Below, piece by piece: positions 47,127 to 56,910 of a DNA stretch of 64,000 bases. A program made the position numbers and the translations under genes. Below the pieces are notes generated by a model. That model saw only the letters and a program-made list of their open reading frames with translations, ran no database searches and had not been told where the DNA came from. Source of the stretch: Prevotella sp. E9-3. GTDB taxonomy: Bacteria > Bacteroidota > Bacteroidia > Bacteroidales > Bacteroidaceae. The DNA lies in assembly GCF_022024015.1 (NCBI RefSeq), contig NZ_CP091786.1:1116001-1180000 (forward strand). Reading direction: 5' to 3'. Position 1 is the first letter of the stretch. Every line of letters starts with the position of its first letter.

Positions 47127-49361
47127 ATGAGAAGAATTAGAATATATCAAGTCCTGCTGATGCTATCTGTTGCGATGGTTAGTTATGCTCGGGACCTAAC
47201 AGAATTGGTTGATACCCGACAGGGTACGGACTCACATTTTGGATTCAGTAACGGAAATACGTTCCCGGCCACAGGCATGCCATTTGGCATGCATCTGTGG
47301 TCGCCACAGACAGGACGTAATGGTGATGGCTGGAAATATCAATGGGCTGCCGAAACAATGCGCGGCCTTTGTCAGTCGCATCAGTGTAGTCCGTGGGTAG
47401 GAGACTATGCTGTTTATGCGTTGATGCCTGTCAGTGGTACATTACGTACAGATGGAGATGAACGTGCAGTGGCATTTAGCCATAACGATGAAGTGGCACG
47501 CCCTCATTATTACAGTGTAAAACTGGAGAATGGTACTAAAGCGGAAGTTGCTCCTACAACCCGAGGGGCTCATTTCCGTTTTAGTTATCCGAAGGGAAAA
47601 GCATCATGGTTGGTGATTGACGGCTATACTGGAGAAAAGTCTTTCAAAGTAGATGCTGATAAAAAGCAGATCACAGGATGGGTGAATAATCAGCGTTTTG
47701 TGAACAAGGCTGAGACATTCCGTTGTTATATAGTGATGCAGTTTGATAGCCCAATTCTTGAAAGTGGTGAATGGGAAGATGGAGTGTATGTACGTTTTGC
47801 TTCAGGAAAGCATGTACAAGTGAAAGCTGCGTCCTCATACATTAGTGAAGAGCAGGCACTACAGACATTGAATACAGAATTAGGTAAAGACCGTACGATA
47901 GAGAAGACTGCTAAGCGTGGACAAGAAACTTGGAATAAGTTGTTGGGCCGTATGCTGGTTGAGGGTGGTACTTTGGAACAACAGTGTACTTTCTATAGTT
48001 GTCTGTTCCGTGCTAACCTGTTCTCTCGTAAGTTCTACGAACGCAAGGCTGATGGTACACCTTATTATTATAGCCCTTATGACGGAGCTGTTCACGATGG
48101 CTATATGTTTACCGACAATGGCTTTTGGGATACTTTCCGTTCACAATTCCCACTGACAAACCTGTTGCATCCAACCCAGCAGGGACGCTATCAGCAAGCA
48201 TTACTGCAGGCATGGCATGAGTGCGGATGGTTGCCATCATGGTCGTTTCCGGGCGAGACTGGCGGAATGGTGGGAAATCATGCCATTTCACTTATAGCTG
48301 ATATGTGGGCAAAAGGAATACGTACGGTTGAGGCTGATACAATTTTGAAAGCCTATGCTCACGAGGCAATGAACAAAGGACCATGGGGTGGGGCCAATGG
48401 ACGTGCCGGTTGGAAAGAGTATTTTACATTGGGGTATGTTCCTTTCCCCGAATCGCATGGTTGTGTTACCCAAACTTTAGAATATGCCTACGATGATTTC
48501 TGTGCTTATCAGTTGGCACGAGAGAGTAATCAGGAACTTTACAAGCGCATATTCGGGACTACGATGTTTAATTACCGGAATCTTTGGGATAAAAAGACTG
48601 GTTTTATGCGTGCCCGTTCATCTGAAGGACGATGGTACGAACCGTTTGATCCGTTGGAGTGGGGTGGACCTTACACTGAAGGGAATGCATGGCATTACAT
48701 CTGGTCAGTATTTCATGACGTACAGGGACTTATCAATTTGTTTGGAAGTGACGAAGCATTTGTTGAGAAAATTGACAGCGTATTCATGATGCCTAATACG
48801 GTAAAGCCTGGATGGTATGGCGGAATGATTCATGAAATGATTGAGATGCAGGCTGCCAATATGGGACAGTATGCGCATGGTAATCAGCCTATCCAACATC
48901 TTCCATATTTGTACAGTTATGCCGGACAACCCTGGAAAACACAATACTGGGTACGGCAGATTATGGATAGACTCTATAATAGTACTCCACAGGGATTTCC
49001 TGGAGATGAGGATCAAGGCGGTATGTCGGCTTGGTATGTGCTAAGTGCGCTTGGACTTTATGCCGTAACTCCCGGCACAGATCAATATGTAATAGGAAGT
49101 CCGCTGTTTTCACGTATTACTCTAACTACAGAAAGTGGTAAGAAATTTGTGATTGAAGCCCGTGACAATTCTTCTGAGAATGTGTACATTCAGCAAGGAA
49201 CACTTAATGGAGTTCCTTTAGAACGTAACTATTTGACGTATGGTGAAATAGTTAATGGAGGATACTTGCAGTTTACAATGGGACCTCAGCCAAACAAGCA
49301 GAGGAATATCTCAAAATCAGCTTCACCATTCTCACAATCCAAACCAATAGTACATAATTAA
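47127..49361 (+). CDS. Exported GH92 alpha-mannosidase (2)
   Basis: 744 residues, signal peptide to ~VSYA. VDTRQGTDSHFGFSNGN opens the beta domain. Acid E518 in TEGNAWHYIWSVFHD and bases D627/D629 in GDEDQGGMSAWYV; these spacings (109 and 111) equal those of the characterised BT3990-type enzyme (E533, D642, D644). The most canonical of the three GH92 proteins here at the active site. The 83-bp gap before it is the largest inside the operon and holds a T-run (47059-47067) but no hairpin, so the operon probably reads through. Ends 11 bp before the third GH92 gene. Confidence 0.93.
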   Translation: MRRIRIYQVLLMLSVAMVSYARDLTELVDTRQGTDSHFGFSNGNTFPATGMPFGMHLWSPQTGRNGDGWKYQWAAETMRGLCQSHQCSPWVGDYAVYALMPVSGTLRTDGDERAVAFSHNDEVARPHYYSVKLENGTKAEVAPTTRGAHFRFSYPKGKASWLVIDGYTGEKSFKVDADKKQITGWVNNQRFVNKAETFRCYIVMQFDSPILESGEWEDGVYVRFASGKHVQVKAASSYISEEQALQTLNTELGKDRTIEKTAKRGQETWNKLLGRMLVEGGTLEQQCTFYSCLFRANLFSRKFYERKADGTPYYYSPYDGAVHDGYMFTDNGFWDTFRSQFPLTNLLHPTQQGRYQQALLQAWHECGWLPSWSFPGETGGMVGNHAISLIADMWAKGIRTVEADTILKAYAHEAMNKGPWGGANGRAGWKEYFTLGYVPFPESHGCVTQTLEYAYDDFCAYQLARESNQELYKRIFGTTMFNYRNLWDKKTGFMRARSSEGRWYEPFDPLEWGGPYTEGNAWHYIWSVFHDVQGLINLFGSDEAFVEKIDSVFMMPNTVKPGWYGGMIHEMIEMQAANMGQYAHGNQPIQHLPYLYSYAGQPWKTQYWVRQIMDRLYNSTPQGFPGDEDQGGMSAWYVLSALGLYAVTPGTDQYVIGSPLFSRITLTTESGKKFVIEARDNSSENVYIQQGTLNGVPLERNYLTYGEIVNGGYLQFTMGPQPNKQRNISKSASPFSQSKPIVHN

Positions 49362-49372
49362 AAGTAACAGAT

Positions 49373-51511
49373 ATGAGCAACCGTATATTCTCTTTCCTGC
49401 TGACAATAACAATCTTCTTTAGCGCACAGGCTTCCAATCGTTCATCTTTGGTGAACCCTTTTATCGGAACACAAGGCGTTGGATTAACTTCTGGCTATTT
49501 GTTTCCTGGTGCAACCTATCCACATGGTATGGTGCAATTTACTCCCACCTATTTTGCAAAGAATGCAGGATTCGTTGTCAATCAGAATAGTGGTGGCGGA
49601 TGTGAACATATGGGAAACTTTCCGACTTTTCCAGTGAAAGGGGCATTAATTGTTTCGCCCGATCAAATTCGCAATGCGCGCTTTCAGGTGACTGACGAGC
49701 AGGGCCATGCCGGATATTATGAAGCAAAGGTGAATGAGGATGTGAAAGCATCGCTGACTGTAACCGAACATACGGGAATGGCCCGTTATGATTTCCCTGA
49801 TACGTGTACTCGTGGTACTGTAATAATTGGTGCTGGCATCGCTGCTACACGTATTAGTGAGGCGGCACTTGTGATAACAACCCCTAACCGTGTGGAAGGT
49901 TATGCTGATGGTGGCTATTTCTGTGGCATTCGTACACCTTATAAAATATATATGGTGGCAGAATTTGATGTGCCTGCTGTGGCTACAGGCACATGGAAAG
50001 GTGAATCGCTTCATCCATCGGCAACCTTCGCTGAGGGTATGAGTTCAGGTGTTTTCTTCACTTTTGATGTGAGCAAACAGAAAACTGTTCATTACAAAGT
50101 GGGAATCAGTTATGTTTCAGTAGAGAATGCACGTCAGAATCTTCATACAGAAAATTCAGATTGGAATTTTGAGTTGGTTCGTAAGCAGGCTGAACAGGCA
50201 TGGGATGAGAAATTGGGACTTATCGATGTGGAAGGCGGTACTCAGACTCGTACCATTCAGTTCTATACCCATCTGTACCGTTCGTTCATTCATCCCAGTG
50301 TGTCAAGTGACGTGAATGGTGAATACATGGGGGCTGATTATAAGGTGCATCGCACCAATTCTCGTCAGTATTCCCAATTTAGTAACTGGGACACCTATCG
50401 TACACAGATACAATTGCTTTCTATTTTGGAACCCGATGTGGCCAGTGATATTGTATTGTCTCATCAGGATTTTGCCCTGCAGTCGGGCGGCTCATTTCCC
50501 CGTTGGGTGCTTGCCAATATTGAGACGGGCATCATGCAGGGAGATCCCTCGGCTATTTTGGTAAGCAATGCTTGGGCTTTTGGTGCGCGTAACTATGACC
50601 CGAAACCACTGTTCGAAATCATGCGACGAGGAGCTGAGGTGCCTGGTGCAAAATCACAGCAGGAAGAAACAAGACCACACCTGAAACAGTATCTAGAGAA
50701 AGGTTATTGTCCGGCAAGTATTCAGCTGGAATACACTTCAGCCGATTTTGCTATTGGTCAATATGCACTCAGGGCTGTAGGCGATGAATTTGCCTCTTGG
50801 CGATATTTTGGTATGGCTCGTTCTTGGAAGAATCTTTATAATCCGGAAACTGGATGGTTGCAGTCGCGTAACGAAGATGGCTCATGGAAACCTCTTTCAG
50901 AAGATTTTCGTGAGGCTACCTATAAGGACTATTTTTGGATGGTGCCCTACAATCTGAAAGGACTCATTGAACTGATTGGTGGAAAAGAAAATGCTGAAAA
51001 ACGTTTGGATGAGTATTTCACTCGTTTGGATGCTGGATACGGTGATCAGTGGTTCGCTTCGGGTAACGAACCCAGTTTTTGCGCTCCATGGATTTATAAC
51101 TGGGTGGGCAGTCCTTGGAAAACATCAAAAGTGTTGAGGCGTACAATCAATGAACAGTATTCTGACCGTCCCAATGGATTGCCTGGCAATGACGACCTTG
51201 GGTCAATGGGAGCTTGGTATGTTTGGACCTGCTTAGGGCTCTATCCTGAGATTCCTGGCGTGGGGGGCTTTGCATTGAATACCCCAGTGTTTCCTAAAGC
51301 CATTATTCATTTACCCCGTCATGAAGTGTGTATCATAGGTGGTTCGGAGAAAGAGATATATACGCGCCGACTGTTGGTCAATGGAAAGGAGCATCTTTCA
51401 ACATGGATTGACTGGCAAGTTCTGGCAGAAGGAGCAAAACTAGAGTATAAGACCTCTGCTCAGCCAGACAAGAAATGGGGTACGCAGGTTGCACCGCCTT
51501 CATTTGAGTAG
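49373..51511 (+). CDS. Exported GH92 alpha-mannosidase (3), divergent active-site motif
   Basis: 712 residues, signal peptide to ~FSAQA. VNPFIGTQGVGLTSGYLFPGATYPHGM is the family's N-terminal signature (given here as VNPFIGTQG and FPGATYPHGM). Acid position E514 in FREATYKDYFWMVPYN, bases in GNDDLGSMGAWYVWTCLG (D607, D608). The DxD of its siblings is N-D-D, and the acid motif EGNAW is EATYK. It therefore belongs to another GH92 branch and may prefer a different linkage or a modified mannose. No sorting tail. The next gene (GH130) follows after 31 bp. Confidence 0.9.
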   Translation: MSNRIFSFLLTITIFFSAQASNRSSLVNPFIGTQGVGLTSGYLFPGATYPHGMVQFTPTYFAKNAGFVVNQNSGGGCEHMGNFPTFPVKGALIVSPDQIRNARFQVTDEQGHAGYYEAKVNEDVKASLTVTEHTGMARYDFPDTCTRGTVIIGAGIAATRISEAALVITTPNRVEGYADGGYFCGIRTPYKIYMVAEFDVPAVATGTWKGESLHPSATFAEGMSSGVFFTFDVSKQKTVHYKVGISYVSVENARQNLHTENSDWNFELVRKQAEQAWDEKLGLIDVEGGTQTRTIQFYTHLYRSFIHPSVSSDVNGEYMGADYKVHRTNSRQYSQFSNWDTYRTQIQLLSILEPDVASDIVLSHQDFALQSGGSFPRWVLANIETGIMQGDPSAILVSNAWAFGARNYDPKPLFEIMRRGAEVPGAKSQQEETRPHLKQYLEKGYCPASIQLEYTSADFAIGQYALRAVGDEFASWRYFGMARSWKNLYNPETGWLQSRNEDGSWKPLSEDFREATYKDYFWMVPYNLKGLIELIGGKENAEKRLDEYFTRLDAGYGDQWFASGNEPSFCAPWIYNWVGSPWKTSKVLRRTINEQYSDRPNGLPGNDDLGSMGAWYVWTCLGLYPEIPGVGGFALNTPVFPKAIIHLPRHEVCIIGGSEKEIYTRRLLVNGKEHLSTWIDWQVLAEGAKLEYKTSAQPDKKWGTQVAPPSFE

Positions 51512-51542
51512 AGATTTAGTATGTAAATAGAATAGTTCATTT

Positions 51543-52646
51543 ATGAAAGGATATTGTTTGTTTTTTCTTTCTGTTTTCCTTACTGTAAGTAGTGCTGTAG
51601 CTCAGCAGAGTTGGGCTTGGGGACCATTTGTGCGCCCTGTAGGAGTAAACCCGATTGTGCGTCCCGATACGAACAGCGTGTTTTATTGTCCAATGCGTCA
51701 GCATTCTGTAGCATGGGAAGGTAGCGATACTTTCAATCCTGCAGCCACAGTGATGAACGAAAAAGTGGTTTTGTTGTATAGGGCAGAAGATAATTCTGCT
51801 GTAGGCATCGGTTCCAGAACATCACGAATCGGTTACGCTTCATCTGCTGATGGTCTTCACTTCGTTAGGCATGGAGCTCCAGTATTATTTCCTTCAAAGG
51901 AAGATAATCAGGCAGAGAATGAATGTCCTGGCGGTTGTGAAGACCCACGTGTGGTAATGACTGATGATGGACTCTACGTGATGATGTACACCCAATGGAA
52001 TCGAAAACAGGCTCGTTTGGCTGTAGCCACTTCACGTGATTTGGTTACCTGGGAGAAGCATGGACCAGCATTTGCCAAAGCCTATGGAGGTCGTTTCAAG
52101 GATGACTTCTCGAAGTCTGCTTCTATTGTAACCGAGGTTAAGGATGGATGTCAGGTTGTGGCTCGTGTCAACGGAAAGTATTGGATGTACTGGGGGGAGA
52201 GCTTTGTTAATGTGGCAACTTCAGACAATCTTGTTGATTGGACTCCTTTGCTTGATGATCAGGGCGATTTACTTAAAGTAATGTTGCCAAGAAAAGGGCA
52301 TTTTGATAGTCAGTTGACAGAATGTGGACCTCCTGCAATTCTTACTGATAAAGGCATATTACTCATTTATAATGGCAAGAATCTTGCTACTGAAGATGGA
52401 GATAAACGTTATACTCCCAATTCATACTGTGCAGGACAGGCATTGTTTAGTGCCAGTAATCCCACGCAACTTATTGACCGGTTGGATAAGCCGTTCTTCC
52501 TTCCTGAAGAAGATTTTGAACGTAGCGGACAGTATCCTGCAGGAACCGTTTTTGTTGAAGGAATGGCCTTCCATGGCGGGAAATGGCTGCTATATTATGG
52601 CTGTGCCGACTCACGTGTGAGTGTGGCTATTTATCAGCCCCAATAA
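51543..52646 (+). CDS. Exported GH130 beta-mannosidase-type enzyme
   Basis: 367 residues, signal peptide to ~AVAQ. Five-bladed propeller with FNPAATVMNEKVVLLYRAED, CEDPRVV (catalytic Asp134), LYVMMYTQWN, LTECGPPAI and WLLYYGCADSRVSVA. GH130 contains beta-mannoside phosphorylases and beta-1,2-mannosidases. A signal peptide argues for a hydrolase, since phosphorolysis is normally cytoplasmic. Targets would be beta-1,2-mannose caps of yeast mannan or the beta-1,4-mannose of the N-glycan core. Its place after three alpha-mannosidase genes supports removal of a beta-linked residue left by them. Confidence 0.9.
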   Translation: MKGYCLFFLSVFLTVSSAVAQQSWAWGPFVRPVGVNPIVRPDTNSVFYCPMRQHSVAWEGSDTFNPAATVMNEKVVLLYRAEDNSAVGIGSRTSRIGYASSADGLHFVRHGAPVLFPSKEDNQAENECPGGCEDPRVVMTDDGLYVMMYTQWNRKQARLAVATSRDLVTWEKHGPAFAKAYGGRFKDDFSKSASIVTEVKDGCQVVARVNGKYWMYWGESFVNVATSDNLVDWTPLLDDQGDLLKVMLPRKGHFDSQLTECGPPAILTDKGILLIYNGKNLATEDGDKRYTPNSYCAGQALFSASNPTQLIDRLDKPFFLPEEDFERSGQYPAGTVFVEGMAFHGGKWLLYYGCADSRVSVAIYQPQ

Positions 52647-52684
52647 AAGAAATACCAATTACTATGATAATTATCAACTAGAAA

Positions 52685-54808
52685 ATGAAAAGAATTTATT
52701 TATTGTTTTTAACTTTGACTACCGCCGTGGTGGCGATAGCTCAACAGTCGTTTTTAATCGACAATCGTGTAGCTGTGTTCTATCCTGCTAATTATGATGC
52801 AGCCCAACATCAGCCTTCACCTATTTTTTTACGCGAGTTGGCTCCCATCAGTCAGAACCTTCCAGATGATTGGCAGTTACGTCCTCGATTTACAAAAGAG
52901 AACGGACATAGTGTAGCAACTTTTGAAGTAGGAGATGCTGACCTTTACGGTTGTGGTGAGGTATATGGTGACCTAAAACGCAATGGTGAGACGGTAGGTC
53001 TTTGGAACAAGGATAATGGCTTGTATATGACCGAAGGTGGAAAACGTTTGTACCAGAGTCACCCTTGGGTGCTGGGTGTTCGTAAGAATGGAACAGCTTT
53101 TGGCCTGATAGCTGACAATACATGGAAATCAAAACTTACTACTGACCATCAGGTGCGTTTTGATAGTGAAGGCCCCGCTTTCCGCGTTGTAGTGATAGAG
53201 CGTAACTCTCCTGTTGAGGTGCTACAGGAACTGGCCAAACTCAGTGGTACTATTGAAATGCCGCCCTTGTGGTCGTTGGGCTTCCACCAGTGTCGTCATA
53301 GTTATGTGCCCGATACGTGGGCAATGCAGATTGCCGACACGTTCCGTGATAAGCAGATTCCCTGTGATGTCATTTGGATGGATATTATCTATATGGATGG
53401 TTTCCGTATCTTCACTTTCTCACCGAAAGAGATGCCCAATCCGAAGGCGTTCAACGATTATCTGCACAGCAAAAAATTCAAGTCTGTGTTTATGATTGAC
53501 CCAGGTGTGAAAGTTGACCCTAATTATTTTGTTGATCAGCAAGGAATGGCCAACGACTACTATGTAAAGACAAAAGACGGAAAACCGTTCGTTGGACAGG
53601 TTTGGCCAGGCGATACTCATTTCCCCGACTTTACACGTCCTGAAGTGCGTCGTTGGTGGAGTACACTTTATCCTGACTTTATGGCTACTGGCATTGACGG
53701 TATTTGGAATGATATGAACGAACCTGCTGTATTTGATGGCCCTGATAGTTCGATGCCTGAAGATAATGTCCACTTAGGTGGAGAGGGACTGGCTGAAGGA
53801 CCTCATTTGCGTTATCATAATGTGTATGGATATAATATGGTAAAAGCGACTCGTGAAGGTATGCTTTTGGCCAATCCACAGAAACGTCCTTTCGTTCTTT
53901 CACGTTCAAATTTTCTTGGCGGTCAGCGCTATGCAGCAACATGGACGGGCGATAATGCTTCGACTTGGGAGCATATGAAAGCAAGTATTCCAATGACCTT
54001 GAACATGGGACTCACCGGACAACCTTTCAATGGTCCTGATATTGGTGGCTTTGCTCGTGATTGTAATGGGGAATTGCTGGCTCATTGGACTGCTATTGGC
54101 GTTTACTTCCCATTTGTCCGCAATCATTGTAGCTTGGAAGAAGTTCAACAAGAGCCATGGGCATTTGGGCAGCAAGTAGAGGACGTATGTCGTACAGCTA
54201 TCAATCGTCGCTATCGTCTGCTGCCTTATGTATATACATTGTTCCGTGAAACCTCTCAAACAGGTATTCCTGTAATGCGTCCAGTATTCATGGCCGATGT
54301 GAATGATGAAACGCTCCGTTCAGAGCAACAGGCATTCCTTCTTGGTGGCGATTTGTTGATTGTACCTCGTTGGGCTGAGAAACCAGCGCTGCCGAAAGGA
54401 AACTGGGCAACCTTCAGTATGGAGAATGGAGATGACGGATATCAGGCTCGTTTGGCTCTTCGTCCCGGTTCTGTGCTTCCTTTGGCTAACCTGTATCAGA
54501 ATACAGTTGATTATTGTACTGACTCATTGACATTGGTGGTAAATCTCGATGAGAAAGGCCTGGCACAAGGAAGACTTTATGAGGATGATGGTGATGGATT
54601 CAACTATCGCTCTGGCGATTATTCTGACTATCAGTTGAAGGCAAATACAGATGGCAAAACCCTGACAGTAAGTCTTCAGAAAATTGATGGAAAACGTAAA
54701 GCATCAAATAAGCGTTGGCTACGTATTGCTCAGATTGTTAAAGGTCGATTGGTGTATTCCAATTGGCAGGAAGGTAATCAAGCTGTTGTTAAGTTGCGAA
54801 AGAAATAA
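52685..54808 (+). CDS. Exported GH31 alpha-glucosidase-type enzyme, last gene of the mannan operon
   Basis: 707 residues, signal peptide to ~VAIAQ. Nucleophile D343 in WNDMNEPAVF and acid/base D423 in WTGDN; YEDDGDGFNYRSG in the C-terminal beta domain. Closely related to the enzyme at 9382. An alpha-glucosidase in this operon could remove glucose caps of immature high-mannose N-glycans, or it may be a recruited copy with another target. No sorting tail. Followed by a terminator at 54826. Confidence 0.92.
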   Translation: MKRIYLLFLTLTTAVVAIAQQSFLIDNRVAVFYPANYDAAQHQPSPIFLRELAPISQNLPDDWQLRPRFTKENGHSVATFEVGDADLYGCGEVYGDLKRNGETVGLWNKDNGLYMTEGGKRLYQSHPWVLGVRKNGTAFGLIADNTWKSKLTTDHQVRFDSEGPAFRVVVIERNSPVEVLQELAKLSGTIEMPPLWSLGFHQCRHSYVPDTWAMQIADTFRDKQIPCDVIWMDIIYMDGFRIFTFSPKEMPNPKAFNDYLHSKKFKSVFMIDPGVKVDPNYFVDQQGMANDYYVKTKDGKPFVGQVWPGDTHFPDFTRPEVRRWWSTLYPDFMATGIDGIWNDMNEPAVFDGPDSSMPEDNVHLGGEGLAEGPHLRYHNVYGYNMVKATREGMLLANPQKRPFVLSRSNFLGGQRYAATWTGDNASTWEHMKASIPMTLNMGLTGQPFNGPDIGGFARDCNGELLAHWTAIGVYFPFVRNHCSLEEVQQEPWAFGQQVEDVCRTAINRRYRLLPYVYTLFRETSQTGIPVMRPVFMADVNDETLRSEQQAFLLGGDLLIVPRWAEKPALPKGNWATFSMENGDDGYQARLALRPGSVLPLANLYQNTVDYCTDSLTLVVNLDEKGLAQGRLYEDDGDGFNYRSGDYSDYQLKANTDGKTLTVSLQKIDGKRKASNKRWLRIAQIVKGRLVYSNWQEGNQAVVKLRKK

Positions 54809-54825
54809 AATTGTCGCATAGCGTG

Positions 54826-54873
54826 AAAATTGAGCCAAACTACTCTAAAAAGGGCAGTTTGGTTCAATTTTTA
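54826..54873 (+). terminator. Terminator of the mannan operon
   Basis: Arms AAAATTGAGCCAAACT (54826-54841) and AGTTTGGTTCAATTTT (54856-54871) pair over 16 bp with one G-U, then T's. A further direct copy of the second arm's end (GGTTCGATTTTTAT, 54883-54896) follows 22 bp after the first (54861-54874). Confidence 0.8.
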
Positions 54874-54918
54874 TTATAATTGGGTTCGATTTTTATGTAG
54901 TCTCTATAGGTTAATGGT

Positions 54919-54926
54919 TAATTTTG
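54919..54926 (+). promoter_or_regulatory. -7 element of the sigma factor gene promoter
   Basis: TAATTTTG fits TAnnTTTG, 35 nt before ATG 54961. No clear -33 element. Confidence 0.5.
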
Positions 54927-54960
54927 CCCACAGAAACAATCAGTACCTAAAACTATGATA

Positions 54961-55452
54961 ATGGATTACTCCGAATTATACAAGACCTACTTTCCTCAAC
55001 TTGTAATGGTGGCAAGTCGTTGGCTTTCGAAAGAAGATGCTGAAGACTTGGTACAGGATGTAATGGTACGTTTGTGGGTACGCCGCGATACTGTGAAATA
55101 TCTAACCGATTTCTTTCCTTATGCGCTAACAGCTGTAAGAAATCGATGCCTTGATCATATAAAACATCTTACTTACGTTCGCGAATATGAGCATACTGCA
55201 TCGGCAAATTTGCGAATGGCTATCGATATGGAGAATCCAATGACTCGTATGGAATACTGTGAATTTGAGAAAAAAGTAAATATGGCTGTTTCTTCGTTGC
55301 CTACACGTTGTAGAACGGTATTTATGATGAGTCGTTATGAAGATAAGAAATATGACGAGATTGCTACAGAACTTGGCATTTCTCTGAATACAGTCGAGAA
55401 TCATATGACATCGGCTCTTTGTAAATTGCGTAACGTATTACTTGTTTCTTAA
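54961..55452 (+). CDS. ECF-type RNA polymerase sigma factor
   Basis: 163 residues from ATG 54961; an ATG two codons upstream (54955) is also possible. Region 2 (LYKTYFPQLVMVASRWL...EDAEDLVQDVMVRLW) and region 4 (LPTRCRTVFMMSRYEDKKYDEIATELGISLNTVENHM) are clear. It directs RNA polymerase to a specific promoter set. In Bacteroidetes such factors often control glycan loci with a FecR-like anti-sigma next door, but here the next gene is a SGNH hydrolase and no anti-sigma gene is present. It may control the two genes downstream or part of the GH set; inference only. Confidence 0.88.
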   Translation: MDYSELYKTYFPQLVMVASRWLSKEDAEDLVQDVMVRLWVRRDTVKYLTDFFPYALTAVRNRCLDHIKHLTYVREYEHTASANLRMAIDMENPMTRMEYCEFEKKVNMAVSSLPTRCRTVFMMSRYEDKKYDEIATELGISLNTVENHMTSALCKLRNVLLVS

Positions 55453-55513
55453 AATGAACAATAAATACATGAATTAATAGTTTGTAATTATATAGTTATA
55501 ATATTAAGCAATA

Positions 55514-56899
55514 ATGAATAAAAAAGCAATCTTTTCCCTGCTTCTCACTTTGTTTCTCTGTTTGGGAGTGCAGGCACAGCAGGTGGCTCCTTTTAAAAAA
55601 GGTGACCGGGTAACGTTCGTGGGTAATAGTATTACCGACGGAGGACATTATCATTCTTACATCTGGCTTTATTATATGACTCACTTCCCCTTCGATGAGA
55701 TGTGGATGGCCAACTGTGGTGTTGGTGGTGATACCAGCTTGGAAATTCTCAACCGATTGGACGGAGATGTTTTTGCAAAGCGTCCAACAGTGCTGACGCT
55801 TACTTTCGGAATGAATGATAGTGGATATTTTGAGTATAATGGTGATGAGCCCGAGAAGTTCGCTGCCGAAAAGTTGGCTACTGCCAAGAAATACTATTAT
55901 GAGATTGAGAAACGCCTGAAGGCCCGTCCTGAAACGCGTATGATCATGATTGGTACTTCACCCTATGATCAGACATCGACCTTTAATGATAATGTGTTTA
56001 AGAATAAGAACAATACTATCGGTAAGATTGTAGCTTTCCAAGATTCTGCAGCTAAGGCCAATAATTGGGAGTTTGTTGACTTCTGGGCTCCTATGAACAG
56101 AATCAATGAGGAACAGCAGAAAGTTGACCCAGCATTCACTATTTGTGGAAACGATCGCATTCATCCTGACAATGACGGTCATCTGGTGATGGCCTATCTC
56201 TTTTTGAAAGCACAGGGTATGGCTGGTAAAAAGATTGCCGATGTTCAGGTGAATGCCAAACAGAAAAAAGTTCTACGTAGTGAGAACTGTGAGATATCAA
56301 ATGTTGAAAACCGTAGCGGTGTGGTGACTTTCGATTACTTGGCTCATTCACTACCTTTCCCGCTTGACACTATTCCACGTGGCTGGGAGTATCGCCGTCA
56401 GCAGGCTGCTGCTTTGAAAGTAATTCCTCAGTTTATGGAAGAAATGGACAACGAAGCCTTCAGCGTAACAGGTCTGAAAGGTAACTATCAGTTGTTGATT
56501 GACAATGAGCCTATTGATACTCTTACTGCCACTCAGCTGGCAAAAGGCATCAATCTGGCAAGTTATAGAAATACGCCTCAGTATCAGCAGGCAAAGGTAA
56601 TTATGGAACTGAATGAAAACCGTTGGGAAATTGAGCGCCAGTTCCGCGACTATTCTTGGCTTCAGTATAACTTCTTCATGAAGAAAGGAATGCTTGAACA
56701 GAATGATGAACAGGCAGCACGTGTGTTCCGTGCCGGTCAGAACGATGGGTGGGTAGCTGCTAAACGCGGTCTTTACGATAAGATGATTCATAAGGAGGTT
56801 CGCGATATGTACATCAAGCAGATGGATATGATTGTAGAGCGTATTTACGAGATAAACAAACCGCAGACACGCAAGGTGAAGCTGCTTCCAGTAAAGTGA
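55514..56899 (+). CDS. Secreted SGNH/GDSL-family hydrolase
   Basis: 461 residues, signal peptide to ~VQAQ. Block I S39 in FVGNSITDGG, block II Gly in GVGGDT, block III Asn in FGMNDSG, block V D214/H217 in GNDRIHPDNDG. The SGNH fold covers ~25-240; the second half (~245-461) is a separate, mostly helical region with no recognised domain. Such enzymes are esterases, including deacetylases of plant polysaccharides and of acylated sugars. No sorting tail. 12 bp before the next gene, so they are probably co-transcribed. Confidence 0.88.
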   Translation: MNKKAIFSLLLTLFLCLGVQAQQVAPFKKGDRVTFVGNSITDGGHYHSYIWLYYMTHFPFDEMWMANCGVGGDTSLEILNRLDGDVFAKRPTVLTLTFGMNDSGYFEYNGDEPEKFAAEKLATAKKYYYEIEKRLKARPETRMIMIGTSPYDQTSTFNDNVFKNKNNTIGKIVAFQDSAAKANNWEFVDFWAPMNRINEEQQKVDPAFTICGNDRIHPDNDGHLVMAYLFLKAQGMAGKKIADVQVNAKQKKVLRSENCEISNVENRSGVVTFDYLAHSLPFPLDTIPRGWEYRRQQAAALKVIPQFMEEMDNEAFSVTGLKGNYQLLIDNEPIDTLTATQLAKGINLASYRNTPQYQQAKVIMELNENRWEIERQFRDYSWLQYNFFMKKGMLEQNDEQAARVFRAGQNDGWVAAKRGLYDKMIHKEVRDMYIKQMDMIVERIYEINKPQTRKVKLLPVK

Positions 56900-56910
56900 T
56901 TTTATAGGTT

